A stretch of 64,000 nt of DNA from JAOPZW01 sp963807305 (GTDB lineage: Bacteria > Actinomycetota > Thermoleophilia > Solirubrobacterales > Solirubrobacteraceae): assembly GCA_963807305.1 (NCBI GenBank), contig CAWEBN010000011.1, forward strand, positions 186,001-250,000. Reading direction: 5' to 3'. Every line of letters begins with the position of its first letter. Within the stretch, counting starts at the first letter, position 1. The notes beneath the pieces were generated by a model, which did not search any database, was not told the origin of the DNA, and saw nothing but the letters and a program-made list of their open reading frames with translations. Of this stretch, positions 23,829 through 31,723 are shown piece by piece. The translations under genes were made by a program, and so were the position numbers.

Positions 23829-24506
23829 TTGCTTGCAGAGCTTCCAGACGACCTGCGCCAGCAGGTCTTCACCCATGCCTCGTGGACCGATCGGCGCTCG
23901 GACTCCTACTCGCGCCTGGCCTTCCTTGGCGACTCGGTCCTGGGCCTGTCGATCACGGCGCACCTCTACCCGCGCCTCGAGGCCGAGCGCTACGGCGCCG
24001 GGCGGCTGACGAAGATCCGCGCCCAGACCGTATCGGGCCCGTCGTGCCGCGCGGTGGCCGAGCGCCTCGGAGTCCCGGAGATGCTGGCCGCTGCGGCGCC
24101 CGTGGGCGTGGGGCAGAGCGCCTCGACGCTCGTCGCCACCGAGCGCGTCCTGGCCAGCGTCATCGAGGCCGTGATCGGGGCCTGCTACCTGGACTCGGGC
24201 TACGAGGCCACGGCGGCCGCCGTCGTCGAGGCCTTCACGCCGGAGATCGAGCACGCGCTCGACCATCCGGTCGACTTCAAGTCGTCGCTGCAGGAGCGCC
24301 TGGCCCAGCGCGGCGAGATCGTCACCTACGAGGTCACCGCCGAGCTCGGCCCGCCCCACGACCGCACCTTCGAGGTGCTGGCGTCGGTCGGCGAGCGGCC
24401 CGTCGGCACGGGCTCGGGACGCTCCAAGAAGCACGCCGAGCAGGAGGCTGCGCGCACGGCGCTGGAGATGCTCTATTCCGCCGACGAGGACGAATTCGAG
24501 GACTAG
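23829..24506 (+). CDS. rnc: Ribonuclease III with altered metal-binding residues
   Basis: The 225-residue protein has an RNase III domain (about 1-145) and a C-terminal double-stranded RNA-binding domain (about 150-217, ending GSGRSKKHAEQEAARTALEM). The signature normally read as ERLEFLGDAVL is SRLAFLGDSVL, so the E41 equivalent of the E. coli enzyme is Ala31. In the second catalytic helix, LADxxEAL is replaced by LASVIEAV, so the D114 equivalent is Ser110. D35 and E113 (D45 and E117 in E. coli) remain. TTG 23829 is the chosen start; CTG 23811 would extend it. smc follows after seven bases. Confidence 0.9.
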   Translation: MLAELPDDLRQQVFTHASWTDRRSDSYSRLAFLGDSVLGLSITAHLYPRLEAERYGAGRLTKIRAQTVSGPSCRAVAERLGVPEMLAAAAPVGVGQSASTLVATERVLASVIEAVIGACYLDSGYEATAAAVVEAFTPEIEHALDHPVDFKSSLQERLAQRGEIVTYEVTAELGPPHDRTFEVLASVGERPVGTGSGRSKKHAEQEAARTALEMLYSADEDEFED

Positions 24507-24513
24507 TGCGCTG

Positions 24514-27500
24514 ATGCACCTCAAGTCGCTGACCCTCAAGGGCTTCAAGTCCTTCCCCGACCGCACGAAGCTCGACTTCGCCTCGGGCGTGTCGGTCGTC
24601 GTCGGCCCCAACGGCTCGGGCAAGTCCAACGTGACCGACGCCGTCCTGTGGGCGATGGGCGAGCAGTCCCCGCTGGCGGTCCGCGGGCAGTCGATGCAGG
24701 ACGTCATCTTCGGCGGCGGCAAGGGCGTGCAGGCGCGGTCGGCCGCCGAGGTCGAGCTGGTGCTCGACAACTCCGATGGCGTCGTCGACCTGCCGCTGGG
24801 CGAGATCTCGATCCTGCGTCGCCTCGATCGCAACGGCGAGGGCGAGTACCGCCTCAACGGCGCGCGCTGCCGCCTGGTCGACATCCTCGAGATCCTCTCC
24901 GACACGGGCCTCGGCAAGGAGTCGCACTCGGTCGTCTCCCAGGGCCGGGTCGAGGCGATCGTGACCTCCAAGCCCCGTGACCGGCGACTGCTGATCGAGG
25001 AGGCCGCCGGCCTGGGCAAGCACCGCAAGCGCCGCCGGCGCGCGCAGCTCAAGCTCGAGCGTACGCAGGACAACCTCGATCGGGCCCTCGACGTCGAGCG
25101 CGAGGCGCGCTCGCGCCTGCGCCCGCTCAAGCGCCAGGCCGAGGCCGCCGAGTTGCACGAGCGCCTCGAGCGCCAGACGGTCGAGGCGCGCTGGGAGCTC
25201 GCGCGCGACGCCGTGCGCGCCCGCCGCGAGGAGCTGGCGGGCGCCGAGGGCGCCGCCACCGCCGCGCGGGCCGCGCGTGAGGAGGCTCAGGGCCAGCTGG
25301 CCGAGGTCGCCCGCCGCCGCCAGGAGGCCGAGGACGCCCTGGCGCGGCGCACAGAGGAGCGCGAGGCGCTTGCGCGCCGCGTGTTCGCCGCCCGCTCGGC
25401 GGCCGAGCGCATCGAGCTGCGCCTGGAGCGCACGCGCGAGACCGCCGAGTCGATCGCCGAGCGCATCGAGCGCCGCGGGCGCCAGCTCGAGGGCCTGCGA
25501 GCGCAGGCCGAGGAGGACACGCCCGACGAGGCCGGCCGCGAGCGCATCGACGCGCTCCAAGTGCAGCTCGACGAGCTCGACGCGCAGCGCGCCGAGGCGC
25601 TCGAGCGCGAGCTCGCCTCCCTGGCGGCCCAGCGTGACGCCGCGGCTGCGGGCGCCGCCGAGCTCGCCGAGGCGGTCGAAGAGCGCCGCGCGGCGCTGGC
25701 CGAGGCCGACGAGGCCTGCGACGTCGCCCGCACGGCGCGCCGTGCATCCGAGAGCTCGGCCGAGGCGGCGCGCCGCGAGGCGGCGCGCGTCGGGGCCGAG
25801 CTCGCGTCGGCGAACCAGTTCCTGCGCACTCACGCGGCGGCTCCTGGCAATGCGCGCTCGCTGGCCGACGCGCTCGAGGTCGAGGCCGGTTACGAGCTGG
25901 CGCTGGCCGCCGGGCTCGGCGGACGGCTCAGCGCCGCCGTCGTCGGCGACCTGGCCGCCGCCCGTGCCCTGCTCGAGAAGGCCGGATCCGACGGCGGTCG
26001 CGCGCTGGTGGCCGACTCCGGCGCTCCAGGCGTCACGCGCTCCACCACGCCGCCTGCGCCGGGAGCGCGCCACCTCGGCGACATGGTCAGCGGGCCGCCG
26101 CCCGCCGTGGACCTGGCCCGGCGGCTGCTGGCCAACACCTGGGTCGTCGAGGATCTCGATCAGCTCCCGCCCGCCTTCCTGGGCGTGGCCGTCACGCGCG
26201 CGGGCCGCGCGTGGTTCGGCTTCACCCGCGAGCTGCGCCAGGCGCCCCGGGGCGGCTCGGAGCGTGTGCTGGCCGAGCGCAACCGGCGCGATGCGCTCGT
26301 GAGCGAGTCCGAGCGCGCCGTGCAGGGCGAGCAGGGTGCGCTGGCGGCCGTCGACGCCGCCGCGGCGGCGGTGCAGGCGGCCGACGCGACGCGCGACGAG
26401 GCCGATCGCGCCCTGCGCGACGCCGATCGCGCGCGGGCGCAGGCCGTCGAGGACGAGCGCCGCGCGGCGTGGCTCATCGACGAGCGCAGCAAGGCGCCCG
26501 ACCAGGGCGAGGCGGCCGTGCGCCGCGCGCAGGTCGAGGGCGAGCTCGCCGCCGAACGCCGCGTGGCGGAGCGGGCCGCGCGCGAGCGCGCCGAGCGGGC
26601 GGCGCGCATCGAGCGCCTGGCGGCCGCCCTCGTGCGCGATCGGGCGCTGCTGCCGGTCGCCCACCGCCTGGTCGCGGCGCTCGAGGCCGCGCTCGGGGTC
26701 GTCGGGGAGCGCGTGGAGGCCCTGGACGCCGAGCTGCTGGCCGACCGTGAGGCGGGGGAGGGGGTGGCCAGCGCGCTGCGCGCATGCGCCACCGAGGAGG
26801 CCGAGATCCAGACGCGCCTGCGCGAGCGCGGCGAGACGGTCACCGCGGCCGAGGTGCGCGCCCAGCAGGCCCGCGACGCCGAGCACGACGCTGCGCAGGA
26901 GCTGGACGCGCTGGCGGCGCGGCTCGGCCTCGAGGCGCAGCCGGCCACGGAGCCGCTCGATCCCGACACGGCCGGCGGCCTGCGGGCGCGCATAGAGCGC
27001 CTCCAGCGCCGCCGCGAGCAGCTCGGGCCGGTCAACCCGCTGGCCAAGGCCGAGTACGAGGAGGCGCTTGCTCACGTCGAGGAGCTCGAGCGCCAGCGCG
27101 AGGACCTCGAGACCGCGCTGCGCGAGCTCAAGACCCTGATCCGCGACACCGACCGGCAGATCCGCGAGACCTTCGAGGCCACCTTCACCGCCGCGGCCAA
27201 GAACTTCGAGGAGCTCGCCGAGCAGCTCTTCCCCGGCGGTCGCGGGCGCCTGCGGCTCGTGCGCGAGGACTCCGGGCCGCGCTCGGTGCTGGGCGGCGCC
27301 GCGGTGGGCGGGGACGACGAGGGCGATACCGCCCCGCAGGGCGCCGAGGAGGCCGAGGCCGAGGCGGAGGAGCGCGGCCTTGACCCCGACGACGACATCG
27401 GCGTCGAGATCGAGATCACGCCGGCGGGCAAGGCGATGAAGCGCCTGACGCTGCTCTCCGGCGGCGAGAAGTCGATGACCGCCATCGCCTTCCTGTTCTC

Positions 27501-27783
27501 GGTCTTCCTGGCGCGGCCGTGCCCGTTCTACATCCTCGACGAGGTCGAGGCCGCGCTCGACGACTTCAACATCGGGCGCTTCCTCAGCCTCCTGCGCGCC
27601 CATGCGGGCCGCGCGCAGTTCATCGTCGTCACCCATCAGAAGCGCACGATGGAGGCGGCCGACACCCTGTATGGCGTGTCGATGGGCGACGACGGCGTCT
27701 CGAAGGTCGTCTCGCGCCGCCTGCCGCGCGAGGTGCTCGACGAGACCGAGGCCGACGCCGAGGCCGCCGCTCACGCGGCCTAG
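24514..27783 (+). CDS. smc: Chromosome segregation ATPase SMC
   Basis: The 1089-residue protein is a full SMC: Walker A GPNGSGKSN with LKGFKSFPD in the first 50 residues, a long N-terminal coiled coil, a hinge (about residues 430-560, DALEVEAGYELALAAGLGG), a return coil, and the C-terminal head with signature LSGGEKSM and Walker B YILDEVEAALDD. It is a little shorter than the usual 1150-1190 residues because the arms are reduced. It compacts and segregates chromosomes together with ScpAB, which are not in this window. Confidence 0.97.
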   Translation: MHLKSLTLKGFKSFPDRTKLDFASGVSVVVGPNGSGKSNVTDAVLWAMGEQSPLAVRGQSMQDVIFGGGKGVQARSAAEVELVLDNSDGVVDLPLGEISILRRLDRNGEGEYRLNGARCRLVDILEILSDTGLGKESHSVVSQGRVEAIVTSKPRDRRLLIEEAAGLGKHRKRRRRAQLKLERTQDNLDRALDVEREARSRLRPLKRQAEAAELHERLERQTVEARWELARDAVRARREELAGAEGAATAARAAREEAQGQLAEVARRRQEAEDALARRTEEREALARRVFAARSAAERIELRLERTRETAESIAERIERRGRQLEGLRAQAEEDTPDEAGRERIDALQVQLDELDAQRAEALERELASLAAQRDAAAAGAAELAEAVEERRAALAEADEACDVARTARRASESSAEAARREAARVGAELASANQFLRTHAAAPGNARSLADALEVEAGYELALAAGLGGRLSAAVVGDLAAARALLEKAGSDGGRALVADSGAPGVTRSTTPPAPGARHLGDMVSGPPPAVDLARRLLANTWVVEDLDQLPPAFLGVAVTRAGRAWFGFTRELRQAPRGGSERVLAERNRRDALVSESERAVQGEQGALAAVDAAAAAVQAADATRDEADRALRDADRARAQAVEDERRAAWLIDERSKAPDQGEAAVRRAQVEGELAAERRVAERAARERAERAARIERLAAALVRDRALLPVAHRLVAALEAALGVVGERVEALDAELLADREAGEGVASALRACATEEAEIQTRLRERGETVTAAEVRAQQARDAEHDAAQELDALAARLGLEAQPATEPLDPDTAGGLRARIERLQRRREQLGPVNPLAKAEYEEALAHVEELERQREDLETALRELKTLIRDTDRQIRETFEATFTAAAKNFEELAEQLFPGGRGRLRLVREDSGPRSVLGGAAVGGDDEGDTAPQGAEEAEAEAEERGLDPDDDIGVEIEITPAGKAMKRLTLLSGGEKSMTAIAFLFSVFLARPCPFYILDEVEAALDDFNIGRFLSLLRAHAGRAQFIVVTHQKRTMEAADTLYGVSMGDDGVSKVVSRRLPREVLDETEADAEAAAHAA

Positions 27784-27863
27784 GTCAGCCGACGAACGCC
27801 ATGGGAAGGATCCGAGCGAGGCCGCGTCCTTGTTCACGACGTCGCCCCCCATCGAGGAGCCCC

Positions 27864-28229
27864 ATGCCCAGACTCGGACGCAGACTTCTGATCGTCGCCG
27901 CACTCGCCGTGGTCGGCGCCCTCGCCGTCGCCGGCGTGGTGTCGGCCTCGACCACGGTCAGCCTCAGGGCCAGCAAGACCAAGCTGGCGTTCAACCATAC
28001 GACGCTCACGGCCAAGCACGGCAAGGTCACCCTCGTGATGTCCAACCCTTCGGGCTTGCAGCACGCCATCGCCGTCAAGGGGCATGGCCTGAACTCCAAG
28101 GGCAAGACGGTCAACATGGGCGGGACCTCCCGCGTGACCGTCACCCTGAAGAAGGGCACCTACACCTTCTACTGCCCGGTCGATGGCCACGCGGCCGCCG
28201 GCATGAAGGGCAAGCTCATCGTCGGCTAG
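27864..28229 (+). CDS. Secreted cupredoxin (type 1 copper protein)
   Basis: The 121-residue protein has an N-terminal signal or anchor helix (about 8-28) and a plastocyanin-like fold with all four type 1 copper ligands: His67 (GLQHAIAV), Cys104, His109 and Met114 (FYCPVDGHAAAGM). It probably transfers electrons outside the membrane. GAGGAG five bases before the ATG supports the start. No oxidase or nitrite reductase gene is adjacent, so the redox partner is unknown. Confidence 0.88.
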   Translation: MPRLGRRLLIVAALAVVGALAVAGVVSASTTVSLRASKTKLAFNHTTLTAKHGKVTLVMSNPSGLQHAIAVKGHGLNSKGKTVNMGGTSRVTVTLKKGTYTFYCPVDGHAAAGMKGKLIVG

Positions 28230-28288
28230 CCAAGCCGAGGTCATCGGGTCGCGCGCGGCGCCTTCGGGCGCCGCGCAGGCGCGATGGC

Positions 28289-28294
28289 TAGCCT
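28289..28294 (+). promoter_or_regulatory. -10 element (TAGCCT) of the HTH/coiled-coil gene
   Basis: TAGCCT is followed by eight bases and the ATG at 28303, predicting a leaderless transcript. Confidence 0.5.
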
Positions 28295-28302
28295 CCCTGG
28301 CG

Positions 28303-29556
28303 ATGGGCAAGCGCAGCCGCCGCCGGGGCGAGCAGACCGAGCCGCAGGACGACGCCGAGGCCGGCGGGGAGCCGGCCGTCGACGGGCCGCCTGCGCCGCT
28401 GCGCCCCGACGGGCGCCTGCGCGAGGTCGCGCTGCTCGTCGAGGAGGCCGACTACACGCTGGCGCTCTATCGCTGGATCGTGCTGACCGGCGAGGTCCCG
28501 CGTGCCCAGGACTGGCTGCGCCGCGAGGAGTGGCCGCATCCCGACTACGTGATCGACGTCTTCGGCTCGTGGGAGAAGTTCCTCCAGCACGCCGAGGTCC
28601 CGTCGTCGCCGCTGCTCGCGCGCGTGCGCGAGGCCGACGACGAGCGCCGGTCGGTCGCCGCGCGCCAGCAGCAGGCCGAGCGCGACCTCGCGCGCGTCGA
28701 CGACCTGCGCCGGCAGGTCGAGACGGCCAAACGCCGCCGCGAGGCCGCCGACACCGAGCGCGGCGAGCTCAACGCCCGCGCCGAGCGCCTGGCCGGCCAG
28801 CTCGAGCGCGCCGAGGCGCGAGCAGCGGCCGCCGAGGCGCATCTGGCCGAGCGCCGCCAGCAGGCCGAGGAGCTCGCCGCCGGGCCGAAGGGCGAGGCCT
28901 CCGACGAGTGGCTCGCGGCGCACGAGGCACTGCTCGACGAGCTCGATGCCGTCCGCGCGCACCGCGAAGAGCTTCTGCGCCAGGTCGAGGAGCTGCGCGA
29001 GGCCGCGGCGCAGGACGCCAAGGCGATCGCCAGCCTGAGCGCGACGCTGGGGGAGACGGCCGCCGGGCCGGAGGGCGACCGCTTGGCCGCCGAGCCGCAG
29101 GAGCCGCCGGCCACCGTGGCCGAGGCGGTCGAGCGCGCGGAGCAGCAGGCCCAGCACCTCGTCTTCACGGGCGCCGCCCACGAGGCGGCGGCCGACAGCC
29201 CCTACCGGCGCCCGGCGGACGTGCTCGACACGCTCATGCGCCTCGACGCGCTCGCCGCCCTCTACGCCGACCCCGACGGGTTCGGGCGCTCCCTCAGCCA
29301 GGCCGCGGACGAGCTGGGGCTCACGTGGCGCCAGAACGTGTCGGGCCTCGCCCGCAGCCGCAAGCCGCACGCCTACAGCGTCATGCACGATGGCGAGCGC
29401 CTCGAGCTGGGCCCGCACGTGGCGATCGGATCGGGGTCGGGCGCCGGGTTCATAGCGCGCATCTACCTGCACGTCGCCGACGGCTCGGGCGAGGTCCCGC
29501 GCGGGCTCTACGTCGGCCACGTGGGGCGTCACCTGCCCGACACCACGACGGCGTGA
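28303..29556 (+). CDS. HTH / coiled-coil protein of unknown function
   Basis: The 417-residue protein has three parts. Residues about 45-100 (LYRWIVLTGEVPRAQDWLRR, then a segment ending DVFGSWEKFLQHAEV) resemble the short DNA-binding repeat found with homing endonucleases. Residues about 110-260 form a long Arg/Glu/Ala coiled coil. The C-terminal 130 residues (from SPYRRPADVLDTLMRL to YVGHVGRHLPDT) form a compact domain that I have met in other uncharacterised coiled-coil proteins, from memory only. The stop overlaps the downstream phosphoesterase start, so both are co-translated. Confidence 0.65.
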   Translation: MGKRSRRRGEQTEPQDDAEAGGEPAVDGPPAPLRPDGRLREVALLVEEADYTLALYRWIVLTGEVPRAQDWLRREEWPHPDYVIDVFGSWEKFLQHAEVPSSPLLARVREADDERRSVAARQQQAERDLARVDDLRRQVETAKRRREAADTERGELNARAERLAGQLERAEARAAAAEAHLAERRQQAEELAAGPKGEASDEWLAAHEALLDELDAVRAHREELLRQVEELREAAAQDAKAIASLSATLGETAAGPEGDRLAAEPQEPPATVAEAVERAEQQAQHLVFTGAAHEAAADSPYRRPADVLDTLMRLDALAALYADPDGFGRSLSQAADELGLTWRQNVSGLARSRKPHAYSVMHDGERLELGPHVAIGSGSGAGFIARIYLHVADGSGEVPRGLYVGHVGRHLPDTTTA

Positions 29557-30323
29557 GCACGAGCGAGCCGTTCCTCCTCGTCCAGCTGAGCGACGTGCAC
29601 GTCCACGACGACGACGCGGAGCCCGAGCGGCTGTTCGCCGACGCCGTCCGCGACGTGGCGGCGCTGCGCCCTGCCGCGGTCCTCGTCACGGGCGACCTGA
29701 CCGACCATGGGCATCCAGGCGAGTACGAGCGCGTCCGCGAGCTGCTCTCTCCGCTGAGCGTCCCGGTCCACGTGCTCTGCGGCAACCACGACGACCGCGA
29801 GAGGCTGCGCGCCGCCTTTCCCCTGCTCGACGACGACGTGGCCGGCGAGGACTACCGCTACGCCGCGCGCTGCGGGCCGCTGCGCATCGTCGCCGTCGAC
29901 ACCACCGATCCGGGCCGTGTGGAGGGGCGTCTCGGCCCGGAGCGCCTGGCCTGGCTCGACGCGCGTCTGGCCGAGGAGCCCGAGACCCCGACCATCGTGG
30001 CCATGCACCATCCGCCGCTGCTGCTCGGCATCCCGGTATGGGATGCGATCGGCCTCAGCGACGCCGATCGGGCGGCGCTGGGCGAGGTCGTGGCCGGCCG
30101 TGGGCACGTGCGGCGGATCGTCGCCGGGCACGTGCACCGCGCGGCGGTCGGCAGCGTGGGCGGCTGCCCGGTCTTCACCTGCCCCGCCACGTGGCTCCAG
30201 GGCCGGCTCGACTTCGCCCACCCGAACGAGCTCTCGGTCGTGGCCGAGCCGCCGGGCTTTGCGGTGCACGTGACCGTCGGCGGCGAGCTGACGTCGCATG
30301 TGCAGCCCGTCGGGGCGTGGTAA
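29553..30323 (+). CDS. CpdA-like metallophosphoesterase
   Basis: The 256-residue protein has all calcineurin-type metal motifs in order: LSDVHVH, VTGDLTDHG, CGNHDDRE, AMHHPPL and AGHVHRA. These match the 3',5'-cyclic-nucleotide phosphodiesterase / GpdQ group. It is cytosolic (no signal). GTG 29553 overlaps the stop of the HTH/coiled-coil gene (GTGA), linking the two. Actual substrate unknown. Confidence 0.88.
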   Translation: MSTSEPFLLVQLSDVHVHDDDAEPERLFADAVRDVAALRPAAVLVTGDLTDHGHPGEYERVRELLSPLSVPVHVLCGNHDDRERLRAAFPLLDDDVAGEDYRYAARCGPLRIVAVDTTDPGRVEGRLGPERLAWLDARLAEEPETPTIVAMHHPPLLLGIPVWDAIGLSDADRAALGEVVAGRGHVRRIVAGHVHRAAVGSVGGCPVFTCPATWLQGRLDFAHPNELSVVAEPPGFAVHVTVGGELTSHVQPVGAW

Positions 30324-30355
30324 GACCTCGGACGTATCCGACGCAGAGGGATGAC

Positions 30356-31573
30356 ATGAGCCCGACCTTCGTGATCGTGGGCGCCGGCATGGCCGGCGGC
30401 AAAGCCGTCGAGACGCTGCGCGAGGAGGGTTTCGACGGGCGCGTCGTGCTGCTCGGCGCCGAGGCCGAGCGCCCCTACGAGCGCCCACCGCTGAGCAAGG
30501 ACTACCTGCGCGGCGAGGCCGAGCGCGGCACCGTGTACCTGCAGGAGGACGCCGGCTGGTACGAGGAGAACGCGGTCGAGCTGCGCACGTCGACGGCGGT
30601 CGAGTCGCTCGACGTCGCCGCCCGCGCGGTCGTCCTGGCCGGCGGCGAGCGCATCGACTACGACGCGCTGCTGCTCGCGACCGGCGCCGAGCCCAAGCGC
30701 CCCCCGATCCCCGGCGCCGATCTCGGCGGCGTCCACGTACTGCGTACGCTGGAGGACTCCGACGGCCTGCGGGCGGTGCTCGACGCCGGCGGACGGCTCG
30801 TCGTGGTCGGTGGGGGATGGATCGGCTGCGAGGTGGCGGCCTCCGCGCGTCAGCGCGGGATGGACGTCGCGCTGGTGGAGCCGCAGTCGGTGCCCCTGGA
30901 GGGCGTCCTCGGCCCCGAGCTCGGCGCCTTCTACCGCGATGTCCACGCCGACCACGGCGTCGCGCTGCACCTCGGCAGCGGCGTCGAGGCGATCGAGGGC
31001 GACGGGCGCGCCGAGCGCGTGCGCACGAGCGACGGCTCCGTCCTCGATGCCGACGCGGTCGTGATCGGGGTCGGCGTGGCCCCGCGCACCCGGTTGGCCG
31101 AAGGCGTGCTCGACGTCGAGAACGGGATCCTCGTCGATGCCTCGCTGCGCGCGAGCGCCGACGGCGTCTTCGCGGCGGGCGACATCGCCAACCACGACCA
31201 CCCGCTGCTCGGGCGCCTGCGCGTCGAGCACTGGGCCAACGCCCTGGAGCAGGGTCCGTCGGCCGCGCGGGCGATGCTGGGCCAGGACGCCGTCTACGAC
31301 CGGGTCCCCTACTTCTTCTCCGACCAGTACGACGTGGGGATGGAGTACGCGGGCCACAGCCGGCCGGGCGACGACGTCGTCTTCCGCGGCGACCTGGCGG
31401 GGCGCGAGTTCATCGCCTTCTGGCTGCGCGACGGGCGCGTCACGGCGGGTATGAACGTCAACGTCTGGGACGTCAACGAGCACCTCCAGGCGCTCGTGCG
31501 CTCGGGCGCGACGGTCGACCCGGGGCGTCTACGCGACCCCGATGTGCCCCTGGACGAGCTGGCCTCGTCCTAG
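30356..31573 (+). CDS. FAD-dependent ferredoxin/rubredoxin reductase
   Basis: The 405-residue flavoprotein has an N-terminal FAD motif VIVGAGMAGGKAVETL, PYERPPLSKDYL, an NAD-binding motif LVVVGGGWIGCEVA, the FAD-phosphate motif GVFAAGDIANHDH, and a C-terminal reductase domain. It resembles ferredoxin reductases that feed cytochrome P450 or dioxygenases; no ferredoxin or P450 gene is adjacent. The start follows GAGGGATGAC, with GAGGG acting as RBS. Confidence 0.9.
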   Translation: MSPTFVIVGAGMAGGKAVETLREEGFDGRVVLLGAEAERPYERPPLSKDYLRGEAERGTVYLQEDAGWYEENAVELRTSTAVESLDVAARAVVLAGGERIDYDALLLATGAEPKRPPIPGADLGGVHVLRTLEDSDGLRAVLDAGGRLVVVGGGWIGCEVAASARQRGMDVALVEPQSVPLEGVLGPELGAFYRDVHADHGVALHLGSGVEAIEGDGRAERVRTSDGSVLDADAVVIGVGVAPRTRLAEGVLDVENGILVDASLRASADGVFAAGDIANHDHPLLGRLRVEHWANALEQGPSAARAMLGQDAVYDRVPYFFSDQYDVGMEYAGHSRPGDDVVFRGDLAGREFIAFWLRDGRVTAGMNVNVWDVNEHLQALVRSGATVDPGRLRDPDVPLDELASS

Positions 31574-31574
31574 C

Positions 31575-31580
31575 TACCCT
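31575..31580 (+). promoter_or_regulatory. -10 element (TACCCT) of the leader ORF
   Basis: TACCCT is followed by seven bases and the ATG at 31588. A possible -35, TGGACG at 31551-31556, gives an 18-base spacer. The leader ORF would be translated from the first base of the transcript. Confidence 0.5.
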
Positions 31581-31587
31581 GGGTCAC

Positions 31588-31659
31588 ATGCAACGCAGTG
31601 CACGCAGGCTCTTTGCCTCGCCCCGGCCGTCTCGCCGGGGCGACGCGCGCGTGCGCTGA
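31588..31659 (+). CDS. Arginine-rich leader ORF (23 residues) before the PheS-like gene
   Basis: The frame ATG...TGA encodes MQRSARRLFASPRPSRRGDA followed by RVR. Eight of 23 residues are Arg, one codon is the rare AGG, and there is one Phe. It starts at the predicted transcription start and ends 64 bases before the PheS-like gene. A 9-bp hairpin lies within it. It is a candidate regulatory leader peptide, though it could also be chance. Confidence 0.4.
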   Translation: MQRSARRLFASPRPSRRGDARVR

Positions 31660-31691
31660 CGCTCCTTCTCGACGACGGCCGGGGCGCCCCG
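31619..31691 (+). promoter_or_regulatory. Possible attenuator-like hairpins
   Basis: CGCCCCGGC (31619-31627) pairs perfectly with GCCGGGGCG (31634-31642) across a six-base loop. A second GCCGGGGCG-like segment (about 31678-31686) and CGCCCCG (about 31685-31691) offer alternative partners, so the RNA could switch between hairpins depending on leader translation. No T-tract follows. A GAAGGAG RBS lies just before the PheS-like ATG. Confidence 0.35.
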
Positions 31692-31723
31692 ACCCCGTCC
31701 GCCTCGCATCCGAAGGAGCATCC

